From Sphingobacteriaceae bacterium (lineage in GTDB: Bacteria; Bacteroidota; Bacteroidia; B-17B0; Aurantibacillaceae): a stretch of DNA of 64,000 nt. The notes beneath the pieces are model-generated. The model did not search any database and was not told the DNA's origin. It saw nothing but the letters and a program-made list of their open reading frames with translations. The translations under genes were made by a program, and so were the position numbers. The DNA lies in the NCBI GenBank assembly GCA_016715905.1, contig JADJXI010000004.1:620001-684000 (forward strand), read 5' to 3'. Shown here in pieces: positions 51,386 through 59,561 of the stretch (the stretch's first letter is position 1; each line of letters starts with the position of its first letter).

Positions 51386-52627
51386 TTATTTATCCGATTC
51401 TTCTTGCTCATCAGTCTGATTATCCGTAGGAGCAATAAAATACTTTATTGCCTTACTGCTCTTATCTTTTTCCAAGTAGCAGTCTTTACCGTTATGGTCT
51501 TGCAGTGTCATTTTGGTTTGGCAAATTTCTTTAAGCCTATCTTCTAAAGTCTTTTCCGAAGCCCCCAATTCCTCCATCAATTTATCCAACAGTTCACGTC
51601 TTAACACTTGTGAGCCATCACCTAAATACATTTCTAAATGCTCACGGACTACATTTAGGTCAGCCTTTTGTTTTTTTCCATTCATAACCACTTGTATGTC
51701 GTCAGCATCTGCTAAAATCAATCCTTTCTGTTCTTCAGAATATTTGGCATAGAAGGGAATGTGTCGGGCGGTACTGCGGCATTTCAAATACCTTATTTTT
51801 ATTAAGTCAGTATCATTGTTGTTAGAATCCTTTTCATAGGAAACTTGCATTACTGTACTTGCCTTATTCATTAACTCAGTTCCAAAATGACCTCTTGCTT
51901 TTTCACTCTTAGGATTTTCGTGAATGAGGCAAAGGAATACAACATCGTGTTCATTTATCGCCACGTTCATTAGGTCAATTAACTCCATACTTTTATCAGT
52001 CTTATTAAAATCCTCAATACAATCAGTTGATACGTCTAATACAATAAAGAGAGGGTTTTTCGTTTCTTGCTTCAGTAGTTTTAAATACTCGTCCAATACG
52101 CCAAAACGCTCCTTTCTTGGTATCTCTAAAAGTGAAATATATTTAAAGTTGTATGGGTGGTCGTGTTTTTCATATCCCGCCTTCATTTGAATAGACTGCA
52201 AAGCAAAAGGAAACTGTTCAGATTGATTCCTTTCAGTATCAACATAAACTACGGTATTGTTTGCATCAAAATTCTCACGTTTGTAACCTAATAATTCATT
52301 ATTGCAGCCGTTTATTTTCAACATTGCAGCACAAATAAATTCTGCTAATCGGCTTTTATGTACTCCCGCTTGACCTTGTATAACATTGATGGTATGAGGA
52401 AATATAATTGCGTTACCGTTTTGCCTTAGAATAGGGTTTGAAAACTGTATATCCCGTTCTTTTATTTTTTTAATTTTTTCAGCGGTCATAATTATTTTTT
52501 TTAAAAAGTCAGAAGGTTTATTCAATGTGTTGGTTACACGTTCAACTTCTTTTTGCAATCCTTCGGTAGTAATACCATTTTCTTTAATAGCATCGTTCGT
52601 AACGAGCCCGTTTTGTTTTTCGCTCAT
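51386..52627 (-). CDS. RepA/AAA_25-like replicative ATPase
   Basis: The 413-aa RecA-fold ATPase has Walker A INVIQGQAGVHKSRLAEFIC (GxxGxxKS), a Walker B strand NPLFIVLDVSTDCIEDFNKT, and VVFLCLIHENPKSEKARGHFG with a polar residue as sensor. The C-terminal about 80 residues (LNVVREHLEMYLGDGSQVLR) look like a winged-helix tail. Proteins of this kind load or act as helicases in plasmid and element replication. Its ATG shares a base with the stop of the upstream HTH gene, so they are coupled. Together with the DUF6371 protein it forms the island's replication module. Confidence 0.8.
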   Translation of the reverse strand: MSEKQNGLVTNDAIKENGITTEGLQKEVERVTNTLNKPSDFLKKIIMTAEKIKKIKERDIQFSNPILRQNGNAIIFPHTINVIQGQAGVHKSRLAEFICAAMLKINGCNNELLGYKRENFDANNTVVYVDTERNQSEQFPFALQSIQMKAGYEKHDHPYNFKYISLLEIPRKERFGVLDEYLKLLKQETKNPLFIVLDVSTDCIEDFNKTDKSMELIDLMNVAINEHDVVFLCLIHENPKSEKARGHFGTELMNKASTVMQVSYEKDSNNNDTDLIKIRYLKCRSTARHIPFYAKYSEEQKGLILADADDIQVVMNGKKQKADLNVVREHLEMYLGDGSQVLRRELLDKLMEELGASEKTLEDRLKEICQTKMTLQDHNGKDCYLEKDKSSKAIKYFIAPTDNQTDEQEESDK

Positions 52628-52983
52628 TATTTCTTGCTTTTATAGGTTTCTACTTCCTCGTTTATTTCGTCAAGGCTTTTTACTTTTCTTTTAGCAACAT
52701 ACTGCTCCAATTCCTTTTTTGAAAAAAGGAGTTTACGTTTACCGCTTCGGTAAAAAGGTAAATCCCCCTTTTCTGCCTTAGAGTAAATTGTGTTCAGTTT
52801 GAGTTTAAGAAAAGATGCTGTTTGTTCAGCGGATAGGAAATCCTCGTCCATATTAGGCTCATTAGAGGATTTGCCTTTTAATAATTGTTCCATTGCTTCT
52901 TTGGCAGCGGAACGGACTACCACGTTTATGTGGTGGTAGATTTGCGGTAGCAACTCGGCTACTGTGACTTCTTGTTTGTTCAT
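52627..52983 (-). CDS. HTH_17 excisionase-like protein in the replication module
   Basis: The 118-aa protein has an N-terminal helix pair (VAELLPQIYHHINVVVRSAA) and a winged helix MDEDFLSAEQTASFLKLKLN, then TIYSKAEKGDLPFYRSGKRK and LLFSKKELEQYVAKRKV. It is built like the 121-aa protein at 40611 and is one of three HTH_17-type proteins on the island. First gene of the replication operon, stop overlapping the ATPase start by one base. It may act as excisionase or as regulator of replication genes. Confidence 0.75.
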   Translation of the reverse strand: MNKQEVTVAELLPQIYHHINVVVRSAAKEAMEQLLKGKSSNEPNMDEDFLSAEQTASFLKLKLNTIYSKAEKGDLPFYRSGKRKLLFSKKELEQYVAKRKVKSLDEINEEVETYKSKK

Positions 52984-53104
52984 TTGTCTTGATTTTAATT
53001 GTTATTATTAAATACAAGGCAAATGAACTCAATAGTAAAAACCCAATTATGTTCCCTTTTATAAAGGGGACATAATGGGGACATACTTTTTATTCTATGG
53101 GGTA

Positions 53105-54088
53105 TTATTTTCTATCTTGTGGCAAAATATATTTGGCAAGTTCAATCAAAATTCGCTTAGATTTAGGTGGCTCCCTATCACTATTCTTCATTACTCCGTG
53201 AATAGTGCTAAAAACTAATGATTCAGCCTTCCCATTATCTCCAATAGTAACATAACAATCTGTTATCCATTGAGCCAACACCTTATAAGAAGCAACATCA
53301 ATTAAAGCATTATAACGTAACCTTTTAAATAATTCTGCTAATTGATTATCTTGACCATTAAAAACAAGTGGGACGGTAAATTCATTCTTGAAAATCAAAT
53401 TATATAATAGTTGTTCTTGACCTTCAAAAAAACAATTCAATTTTTCAGAAAGAATTTTGGCAAACTGAGCATCCATTTTTACTACTCGCACTTTTGTTTC
53501 CATTGGTTGAATTGCAATCTCAACTTCTGAATTTTGTGATTCACTAACTTCTTTTTCTTCAGTTTCATTAGTTATAGGCACTTCAGATGCATCATAAGCC
53601 TTGTTTATCATAAACACTCTATTTCTTTCAAGCCAATTAACAATTTTTTCCAATCTTTTTCTCTCAAAAGGAAGGAGTCTTGCTTTAACAAAATCATATG
53701 TAACAAATTCTATCAGTCCGATAAAATTATCCCTTTCAGCATAATAATTACCCATAAACAACACAGATTGATAGGATAGTAAAGGTTCTATTTTGTAGAT
53801 ATCAATAGTCAATATTTTATATCCCAAGTAACTGCAGTAAATGTTATAATTGGAAGGAATAATAAAATTCCTATGTTTTTGGTGTTCAGTTAAATCAAAA
53901 TCATCTTCTTTAAATTGTTTTATAAGAAGTTCTTCTTCTAATTTAATAAACTCTAAATCCTTTAATTGTTCGGGGACGAAATCAATATTTTTTAGATATT
54001 TTTCCTTTAGTTTGTCAAGTGTTTCAAAGGCATCAACATCGTAAACGTGTCTTACAACTGTTGGAAAATTATATTCTGTTGGCTTCAT
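53105..54088 (-). CDS. Unknown element protein (327 aa) coupled to the integrase
   Basis: The sequence opens MKPTEYNFPTVVRHVYDVDA and includes KLEEELLIKQFKEDDFDLTE, SYQSVLFMGNYYAERDNFIG and KNEFTVPLVFNGQDNQLAEL. It is acidic, soluble and mostly helical. Its start overlaps the integrase stop by 4 bp (ATGA), so it is translated from the integrase mRNA. It resembles hypothetical proteins often found beside integrases of Bacteroidota elements, but I cannot give a function. A role in integration control is possible. Confidence 0.6.
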   Translation of the reverse strand: MKPTEYNFPTVVRHVYDVDAFETLDKLKEKYLKNIDFVPEQLKDLEFIKLEEELLIKQFKEDDFDLTEHQKHRNFIIPSNYNIYCSYLGYKILTIDIYKIEPLLSYQSVLFMGNYYAERDNFIGLIEFVTYDFVKARLLPFERKRLEKIVNWLERNRVFMINKAYDASEVPITNETEEKEVSESQNSEVEIAIQPMETKVRVVKMDAQFAKILSEKLNCFFEGQEQLLYNLIFKNEFTVPLVFNGQDNQLAELFKRLRYNALIDVASYKVLAQWITDCYVTIGDNGKAESLVFSTIHGVMKNSDREPPKSKRILIELAKYILPQDRK

Positions 54089-54534
54089 AATTCAATATCA
54101 ATTAAGTTAGCAGCATTTATTTTTGTTTCTGTTAATACTTTGGCGTAAATCATTGTTGTTTTAATGTTTTTATGCCCTAACATCTTAGAAACAGTAAAGA
54201 TGTCTGCCCCTTTATTTAAAAGCAAGGTCGCGTAGGAATGCCTAAAGTTATGTAGGCTCGCTTTTTTGCTAATACCCGCTTTCAAAATCCATCTTTTCAA
54301 TTTATCATTATTGCTATCAGAATACTTTAACCCTTCAAACACTCTTTCTGAATGTTTACCTCTTTCACCAAGAAGTGTAACTGCGGTTTCACTTATTGGG
54401 TGCATTATAACGTCAACGGTCTTCTTTTGAATAATGTGAAGAAAATGACCACTTGCTGTTTTTTGTATATCACCCCACGTTAAGCGTTCAATATCAGACC
54501 ACCTTAGCCCCGTTAAGGCTGAAAAAATTGCGAC
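54085..54534 (-). CDS. Tyrosine integrase, catalytic C-terminal part in the -1 frame
   Basis: The frame entered after the A6 run reads VAIFSALTGLRWSDIERLTW (catalytic Arg), then MHPISETAVTLLGERGKHSE, HNFRHSYATLLLNKGADIFT (His-x-x-Arg) and MLGHKNIKTTMIYAKVLTET (His and the nucleophile Tyr). These are all the residues of an active tyrosine recombinase. It lacks its own start at the proper place (first ATG only at 54405, after the catalytic Arg), so it needs the N-terminal frame at 54513-55202. A -1 shift or one added A in the T-run 54535-54540 joins the two without loss. Confidence 0.8.
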   Translation of the reverse strand, partial: VAIFSALTGLRWSDIERLTWGDIQKTASGHFLHIIQKKTVDVIMHPISETAVTLLGERGKHSERVFEGLKYSDSNNDKLKRWILKAGISKKASLHNFRHSYATLLLNKGADIFTVSKMLGHKNIKTTMIYAKVLTETKINAANLIDIEL

Positions 54535-55202
54535 TTTTTTAAGGCTTCTAAATCACATTCTGTCTTTACCAAAAGTTGCAACTCTTCTTGAGTGAAAAAT
54601 TCACGCTTAGTTTCTTTTTGTGGAATTGCCTTAATATGACGTAAAGGATTTTCATTAAGCAAACGGGCATCAAATGCTTCGTTAATGGCACAACGAAATT
54701 TATTGAAGTAACTAAGTGCAGAGTTTTGTGATAAACGCAATCCTTTCACTGTATTCAATCGGTTTGCTTGTAAAAGGTATTCTTTGAACTTATTACAAAA
54801 GTCCTCTGTTAAATCGCCCATTTTACACTTGCCGCTCGTAAATGATTTTAAGTAATGTAATGCACTCAACCAATTACCATAATTGCCATCACTTTCTTTA
54901 CGCTTTTCACACAAGCCTTGAAAGAAGTCTATAAAATCTCGTTTTTTATTTTGCGAGTTAAAAATACCATCTTGTTCATTAAGTATATCTTTTTCTCTTC
55001 TGTTTTTTAAACCTTCTGCAAAAACAAGATTCTCCTTGTTGTGCAGTTTCTCCTCTTGGGTTTTTGGTTTTTCATAAACATATCGGTTAAGATATTCTCT
55101 GCGGGTAAACTTTCCATCACCTCCTTTAATTGGAGGATAAAAATCCAAGTACAAACTTTGTTTGCCATTGGCTATTTTCTTTTTTCTTAAATGCACTCCC
55201 AT
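54513..55202 (-). CDS. Tyrosine integrase, N-terminal part ending at a slippery A6G run
   Basis: The 229 codons begin MGVHLRKKKIANGKQSLYLD and hold the arm-binding domain (SLYLDFYPPIKGGDGKFTRR) and the SAM-like core-binding domain (FIDFFQGLCEKRKESDGNYG; YLKSFTSGKCKMGDLTEDFC). The frame ends LEALKKSQFFQP-stop. At the break the coding strand reads TTA AAA AAG, i.e. the heptamer A AAA AAG used for -1 frameshifting in dnaX and IS transposases; a -1 slip there gives LKKVAIFSALTGLRW, exactly the catalytic frame. A simple one-base deletion in the A-run looks the same. It lies between the zinc-finger HTH gene and the 327-aa gene. Confidence 0.85.
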   Translation of the reverse strand: MGVHLRKKKIANGKQSLYLDFYPPIKGGDGKFTRREYLNRYVYEKPKTQEEKLHNKENLVFAEGLKNRREKDILNEQDGIFNSQNKKRDFIDFFQGLCEKRKESDGNYGNWLSALHYLKSFTSGKCKMGDLTEDFCNKFKEYLLQANRLNTVKGLRLSQNSALSYFNKFRCAINEAFDARLLNENPLRHIKAIPQKETKREFFTQEELQLLVKTECDLEALKKSQFFQP

Positions 55203-55205
55203 TTT

Positions 55206-55559
55206 CTATTTTATTAAATTATTTATTACTTGTTTCTTTATTATCACTTTCCCTCCAAGTTTTGAAGGCTTAATGGTTTTGTTTTTAATGTATCTGTACA
55301 AACTCATTCTGCTAATACCGAGCAGCAAACACGTTTCTTTTATACTTAAAAAATCCTTTGATTGAATTAACTGCATATCAATCCCTACTGACTTTTGATA
55401 TTCTTGTACTTGTGCTTTCTCAACCTTCTCATTTTTCTTATTTAACTTGTATGCTTTACTTGCACATTTATGTGAGCAAAATTTTGTAACCGTAGTTTTT
55501 GCAATAAAACCTTTATTGCATTGTAAACAGATTTTAGGTATTGTTATGTTGCTGCTCAT
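55206..55559 (-). CDS. Zinc-finger plus HTH_17 regulator next to the integrase
   Basis: The 117-aa protein has an N-terminal treble-clef-like zinc site (KICLQCNKGFIAKTTVTKFC with SHKCASKAY: CxxC...CxxxC). A C-terminal MerR/excisionase helix-turn-helix follows (FLSIKETCLLLGISRMSLYR, IKNKTIKPSKLGGKVIIKKQ). It is transcribed into the integrase gene with a 3-bp gap and starts near the right island end. Likely an excisionase/recombination directionality factor or a regulator of the integrase; the sequence alone does not decide. Confidence 0.7.
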   Translation of the reverse strand: MSSNITIPKICLQCNKGFIAKTTVTKFCSHKCASKAYKLNKKNEKVEKAQVQEYQKSVGIDMQLIQSKDFLSIKETCLLLGISRMSLYRYIKNKTIKPSKLGGKVIIKKQVINNLIK

Positions 55560-55652
55560 TTAGTATTATGTTGTATAATTTTGTAACATAATGTAACAAA
55601 CTGTAAATGTTTTGAATTAAAATAACCAAAAAATTGTACCCCGTTACATCAA

Positions 55653-55670
55653 GGTACAACAAAGATACAA
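55653..55670. repeat. Right arm-type repeat of the island
   Basis: GGTACAACAAAGATACAA matches 40452-40469 (15 of 18, same orientation), 123 bp inside the mnmE-side att site. The gap 55560-55793 holds no gene. Confidence 0.5.
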
Positions 55671-55793
55671 TAGTTTAATTGGTTAATGCAAATAGATAGG
55701 AGTAAAAAGAAATCAACAAACACTCTGAAAGTGTTGATAATAAAGAGCTTAGTGTGATTAAGTGTTGTTTATTCGTATAGACTAATACGGTGG

Positions 55794-55808
55794 CTACTTT
55801 CCGATACA
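55794..55808 (-). other. Island end: att site within the functional 3' end of mnmE
   Basis: TGT ATC GGA AAG TAG forms the last codons of mnmE (C-I-G-K-stop) and is repeated at 40409-40395 as TGT ATC GGG AAG TAA. Insertion keeps the protein sequence intact. Confidence 0.75.
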
Positions 55809-57188
55809 AAACTTAGTAAAAATAGAATCAAGCAGGTCTTCGTTAGTAACCTCTCCGGTAATTAAGCCCAGTTCATTGAGGGCATAACGTATTTCTAGGG
55901 CCAGTAAATCGCCGGATAATTGATTATCCATGCCTTCTTTTACTTTTAATAAAGCATTTAAAGCATTTTTTAAGCTGTTGGCATGGCGGGCGTTGGTTAC
56001 AATCGTATCGCCGGTATTTACTGTTCGGCTATCGAATAATTCTATCAATCGGGTTTTGAGCAATTCAATATTTTTATTCTCTTTGGCTGAGATATAAAGG
56101 AGCTCGGGATAATCGCTAAATTCTTCTCTCAACTCCTTCTCCCCTTCTACATCAATTTTATTGGCCACCAAAACTAATTGGGAATTTCCTATATGTTCTT
56201 TTAATAGTTCTATTTCATTTTTTAAATCGCCGCTGCTTATTTCATGCGAGTCAAACAAATAAATAATAATGGCCGATTTGCGTATGGCTTCAAAAGCCTT
56301 GTTCACTCCTATTTGTTCAATTACATCCGTAGTGGTTCTAATGCCTGCTGTATCAATAAATCTAAATAAAACGCCATCAATGGTTATTTCGTCTTCAATG
56401 GCATCACGCGTAGTGCCGGGTATTTCGCTTACTATGGCTCTTTCGTCTTCCAGTAACAAATTCAGTAAGGTAGATTTGCCGGCATTGGGTTTTCCTACAA
56501 TGGCTACCGGTATTCCGTTTTTAATCACATTGCCCACTTCAAAGCTTTCAATTAATTTTTGAAGCACTTTTAAAATATCCTGTATGAGCTTATACAAATC
56601 TTTTCTGCTGGCAAATTCTACATCTTCTTCGCTAAAATCCAATTCCAATTCAATTAAAGAAGCAAATGAAATTAAATGATCGCGCAGTATTTTTATTTTG
56701 GAAGAAAATCCTCCCCGCATTTGCTGCATGGCCACCTGATGCGACAAGGCCGAATTACTATTCACCAAATCTGCTACGGCTTCAGCCTGACTCAAATCCA
56801 CTTTTCCATTTAAGAAGGCACGCAAGGTAAATTCGCCGGGCTCCGCTAATCGAGCGCCGGCGTCTAAAAATATTTGTAAAAGTTGTTGTTGAATAAAAGT
56901 AGAACCATGGCAGGAAATTTCTACACTATCTTGTCCGGTATAGGAAAAAGGATTTTTAAAAACACTCACCAATACTTCATCCAAAATAATATCTCCATGT
57001 TTGAGGATTCCAAAATGCAGGGTGTGCGTTTTTTGAGTTTGGAGATTAATGGCTTTGCCCTTTTTATTAAATAAAAATTTTTGAACCAGCTGGAATGAAT
57101 CGGGTCCGCTAATCCGCAGTACGGCAATAGCGGCACTACCATGCGCGGTAGCCAAAGCAATAATAGTATCGTGTGGATTGAAATTCAC
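55794..57188 (-). CDS. mnmE: tRNA uridine-5-carboxymethylaminomethyl modification GTPase
   Basis: The 464-aa protein has the N-terminal tetrahydrofolate-binding domain (TIIALATAHGSAAIAVLRIS; LAEPGEFTLRAFLNGKVDLS), a helical domain and the inserted G domain with G1 GKPNAGKSTLLN, G2/G3 IPGTTRDAIEDE and DTAGIR, and G4 NKID. It ends in the invariant CIGK, where the Cys is essential. With MnmG it modifies the wobble uridine of tRNAs. Its last five codons serve as the attachment site of the adjacent island, but the reading frame and protein are unharmed. It is 36 bp from the TPR gene upstream on the same strand. Confidence 0.97.
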   Translation of the reverse strand: MNFNPHDTIIALATAHGSAAIAVLRISGPDSFQLVQKFLFNKKGKAINLQTQKTHTLHFGILKHGDIILDEVLVSVFKNPFSYTGQDSVEISCHGSTFIQQQLLQIFLDAGARLAEPGEFTLRAFLNGKVDLSQAEAVADLVNSNSALSHQVAMQQMRGGFSSKIKILRDHLISFASLIELELDFSEEDVEFASRKDLYKLIQDILKVLQKLIESFEVGNVIKNGIPVAIVGKPNAGKSTLLNLLLEDERAIVSEIPGTTRDAIEDEITIDGVLFRFIDTAGIRTTTDVIEQIGVNKAFEAIRKSAIIIYLFDSHEISSGDLKNEIELLKEHIGNSQLVLVANKIDVEGEKELREEFSDYPELLYISAKENKNIELLKTRLIELFDSRTVNTGDTIVTNARHANSLKNALNALLKVKEGMDNQLSGDLLALEIRYALNELGLITGEVTNEDLLDSIFTKFCIGK

Positions 57189-57224
57189 TACTTAAATGTA
57201 ACAACAATTTTCTTGTTTAAACAA

Positions 57225-58826
57225 TTATTTGGATGATTTTAACTTGCCCAGCATTTTTTCGATGTACTTTTCGCTGGCCATTAAAGAGCGTTGTATTCGC
57301 GTGGCGTACACAATGGATTCTGTTACTTCCTTTTGTTTTTGTTCAACCAGGGCTTTTTGTTTTAAGATGATCAGATTCGCTTTTCTTTTTTCCTGCAAAC
57401 CCCGATAGATGAAAAAAGTAAACACTAATACAGCCAATAGAATAATAGAAAAAGAAACAAAAATAATTTTATTTCTGGCTCTTTCATTTTCTTGTTTTTG
57501 CAGAAATAATTTTTTTTCATTTGAAGCAATCAATTTTAATTCACGTTCACGGGCTTCCATTTCAATCTGATGCTTTTTCTTCATGGTTAATTGCTTAGTT
57601 TCATCATTTGAAATACTATCGCGCATGGTTATGAAATTTTTATACATTTCGTGTGCTTTTTTATAATCGCCTTTACGAACATATAACTCATTCAACTCTT
57701 GGTAGGAATCTTTTAAATGAGTTGGACTTTGCAGTTTTAAAGCCGCCTCAAAAGCCGCTTTAGCATACTTTTCAAAAAGGGGAATGTTATTAATTCCTTT
57801 ATAAAGTTGTGTAAGTGCATTAAAATTATTAAAAATATATTCAATATCACCTAATTTTTCAGAAATCTCCAAGGATTTTAAAAAATTTTCTTTTGCTTTC
57901 TCGATTTGTTGAGTACCCATATAAACATTTCCGAAATTATAATATGACATAGCAATTCCCGCCATTTCTTTTAAATCCAAACGAATGGCTAAACTTTGCT
58001 TGTTTAATTTCAAAGCTTCTTCAAATTCGTTTTTTCCACTTGCGATTATTGCTAAATTGTTGTATGCTAAAGCTTCCAGACTTTTATCACCGGCCTTGCG
58101 CGCGGTGGTTAAACACTTTTCAAAATACAGTTTAGCATCTTCTTTTAGATTTTGCTGATGGTAAATGATAGCTATATTGTTATACGACTGTGCCATACCT
58201 TTTACATCACCAAACTCTTCTCTGATTTTTAAACTTTTTTGATGGTAATACAAACATTTGTCTACTATACCTTGATGAATATAAGAAATAGCCAAGTTGT
58301 TATAGGTTTCGGCAAGTCCGTTCCTATTATTTTCAGTTATTAGAATTTTTTCGCATTGATTAAAAATATGAATAGCAGAATCAACCTGGCCTATACCTAA
58401 AAAAGACGCTCCTAAAGCATTTAAAGAGCCTAATTTCTTTTCATTTTTTAAAGAATCCAAAATGGTGAACGCTTTTCTGAAATAAGGAATAGATTCTTTT
58501 ATACCAAAATACCGATAATATAAATTTCCGATTCTATGATTAACTAATCCTTTATAATAGAATAATTTGTTTTTAATGGGCGAAGGTGCCTTTAATTTAC
58601 TTGCAATTACATTTAAACTTTGATTATAACTCAATAAAGCTGAATCAGGTTGATTTTTGGTCTGTAAATTAGCTATTTGAATGAGTTTTTTTACATAAGA
58701 AGTATCGTTGGTTTCTTTTAGTAATACTGTCCGCAAACTATCAATTTTACTTTGCTGTGCATGTATAAGCGATGAAAATAAAAACACAAGGAATAGATAT
58801 TTTAATTTTGAATTTGCCGTTAACAT
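57225..58826 (-). CDS. TPR - transmembrane - coiled-coil sensor protein, no output domain
   Basis: The 533-aa protein has signal MLTANSKLKYLFLVFLFSSLIHAQ (24 residues, given in part: LKYLFLVFLFSSLIHAQ) and about eight TPRs (LAETYNNLAISYIHQGIVDK, MAQSYNNIAIIYHQQNLKED). A linker differing from the others (TMKKKHQIEMEARERELKLI) leads to the TM helix IIFVSFSIILLAVLVFTFFI, a coiled coil and the end motif KQKEVTESIVYATRIQRSLM; it stops 18 residues later. It keeps the family plan outside the 33-40 kb cluster and lies upstream of mnmE in the same direction, 22 bp downstream of trmH. Confidence 0.78.
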   Translation of the reverse strand: MLTANSKLKYLFLVFLFSSLIHAQQSKIDSLRTVLLKETNDTSYVKKLIQIANLQTKNQPDSALLSYNQSLNVIASKLKAPSPIKNKLFYYKGLVNHRIGNLYYRYFGIKESIPYFRKAFTILDSLKNEKKLGSLNALGASFLGIGQVDSAIHIFNQCEKILITENNRNGLAETYNNLAISYIHQGIVDKCLYYHQKSLKIREEFGDVKGMAQSYNNIAIIYHQQNLKEDAKLYFEKCLTTARKAGDKSLEALAYNNLAIIASGKNEFEEALKLNKQSLAIRLDLKEMAGIAMSYYNFGNVYMGTQQIEKAKENFLKSLEISEKLGDIEYIFNNFNALTQLYKGINNIPLFEKYAKAAFEAALKLQSPTHLKDSYQELNELYVRKGDYKKAHEMYKNFITMRDSISNDETKQLTMKKKHQIEMEARERELKLIASNEKKLFLQKQENERARNKIIFVSFSIILLAVLVFTFFIYRGLQEKRKANLIILKQKALVEQKQKEVTESIVYATRIQRSLMASEKYIEKMLGKLKSSK

Positions 58827-58848
58827 GATGTTTCTTGTTTCTTGTTTC

Positions 58849-59535
58849 TTATTTTTTATTTTCTTTTATCCATCTTTCCACTAACAACTCCCCCGTTTCA
58901 ACACTTTGTATACACCAGTTTAAATACACATCCTTCATTTCTTCTGCTTCTAATCCATAAGCAGGCACGTGTTTTCTTATCTTATTACTTAATTCGTACA
59001 TACACAAGGCAGCACTCACACTTATATTAAAACTTTCGGTAAAACCATACATGGGAATTTTAACAAACTCATCCGCTTCTTCTTTAACCGCATCACTAAT
59101 TCCTTCTAATTCTGTACCGAAAACTAAAACAAATTTCGAATCTACATTTAAGTCGGTAATCACCTGCTCATTTTCATGTGGTGTGGTGGCAATTATTCGA
59201 AATCCATCGGTTTTTAATTTCCTTAAAATTGCTTTCACATCGTAATCCGGTTGAATAATGTGTTTATGCAGGGTTAACCAATTGCTGCTTCCTAAGGCAA
59301 TTTCATCGCTTATTTTTACTTGATTTCTGTCTTGTATAAAATGTACATGTTGTACGCCAAAACAATCGCAACTTCTTAACACAGCGGCGGCATTGTGCCC
59401 CTGAAAAACATCTTCCAATAGCACATGCATATGCCCCATTCTGGCAGTCAACACTTCTTTAAACCTGGATAGTCTTTTTTCGGTAATAAATTGTTCCAGG
59501 TATGTAATTAACGCGTTACGATCTTCCGGTTTCAT
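58849..59535 (-). CDS. trmH: tRNA (guanosine-18-2'-O)-methyltransferase (SPOUT family)
   Basis: The 228-aa protein has the SpoU/TrmH motifs: motif 1 VLLEDVFQGHNAAAVLRSCD (the N and R of the active site), motif 2 FVLVFGTELEGISDAVKEEA and motif 3 KIPMYGFTESFNISVSAALC forming the SAM-binding knot. The C-terminal extension (LEAEEMKDVYLNWCIQSVET) is typical of TrmH rather than RlmB. The ATG at 59533-59535 was preferred to the TTG at 59556, which would place translation only 6 bp from the divergent btuB -33 box. It methylates G18 of tRNAs. Confidence 0.88.
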   Translation of the reverse strand: MKPEDRNALITYLEQFITEKRLSRFKEVLTARMGHMHVLLEDVFQGHNAAAVLRSCDCFGVQHVHFIQDRNQVKISDEIALGSSNWLTLHKHIIQPDYDVKAILRKLKTDGFRIIATTPHENEQVITDLNVDSKFVLVFGTELEGISDAVKEEADEFVKIPMYGFTESFNISVSAALCMYELSNKIRKHVPAYGLEAEEMKDVYLNWCIQSVETGELLVERWIKENKK

Positions 59536-59561
59536 TTGCAATGGCAAAGTAAACAAATTTG

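Noticed and set aside
55560..55793. CRISPR or other regular array at the island end
   Set aside because: The GTAC-containing words are few and irregular; they fit integrase arm sites, not a repeat-spacer array. No CRISPR was seen anywhere in the window.
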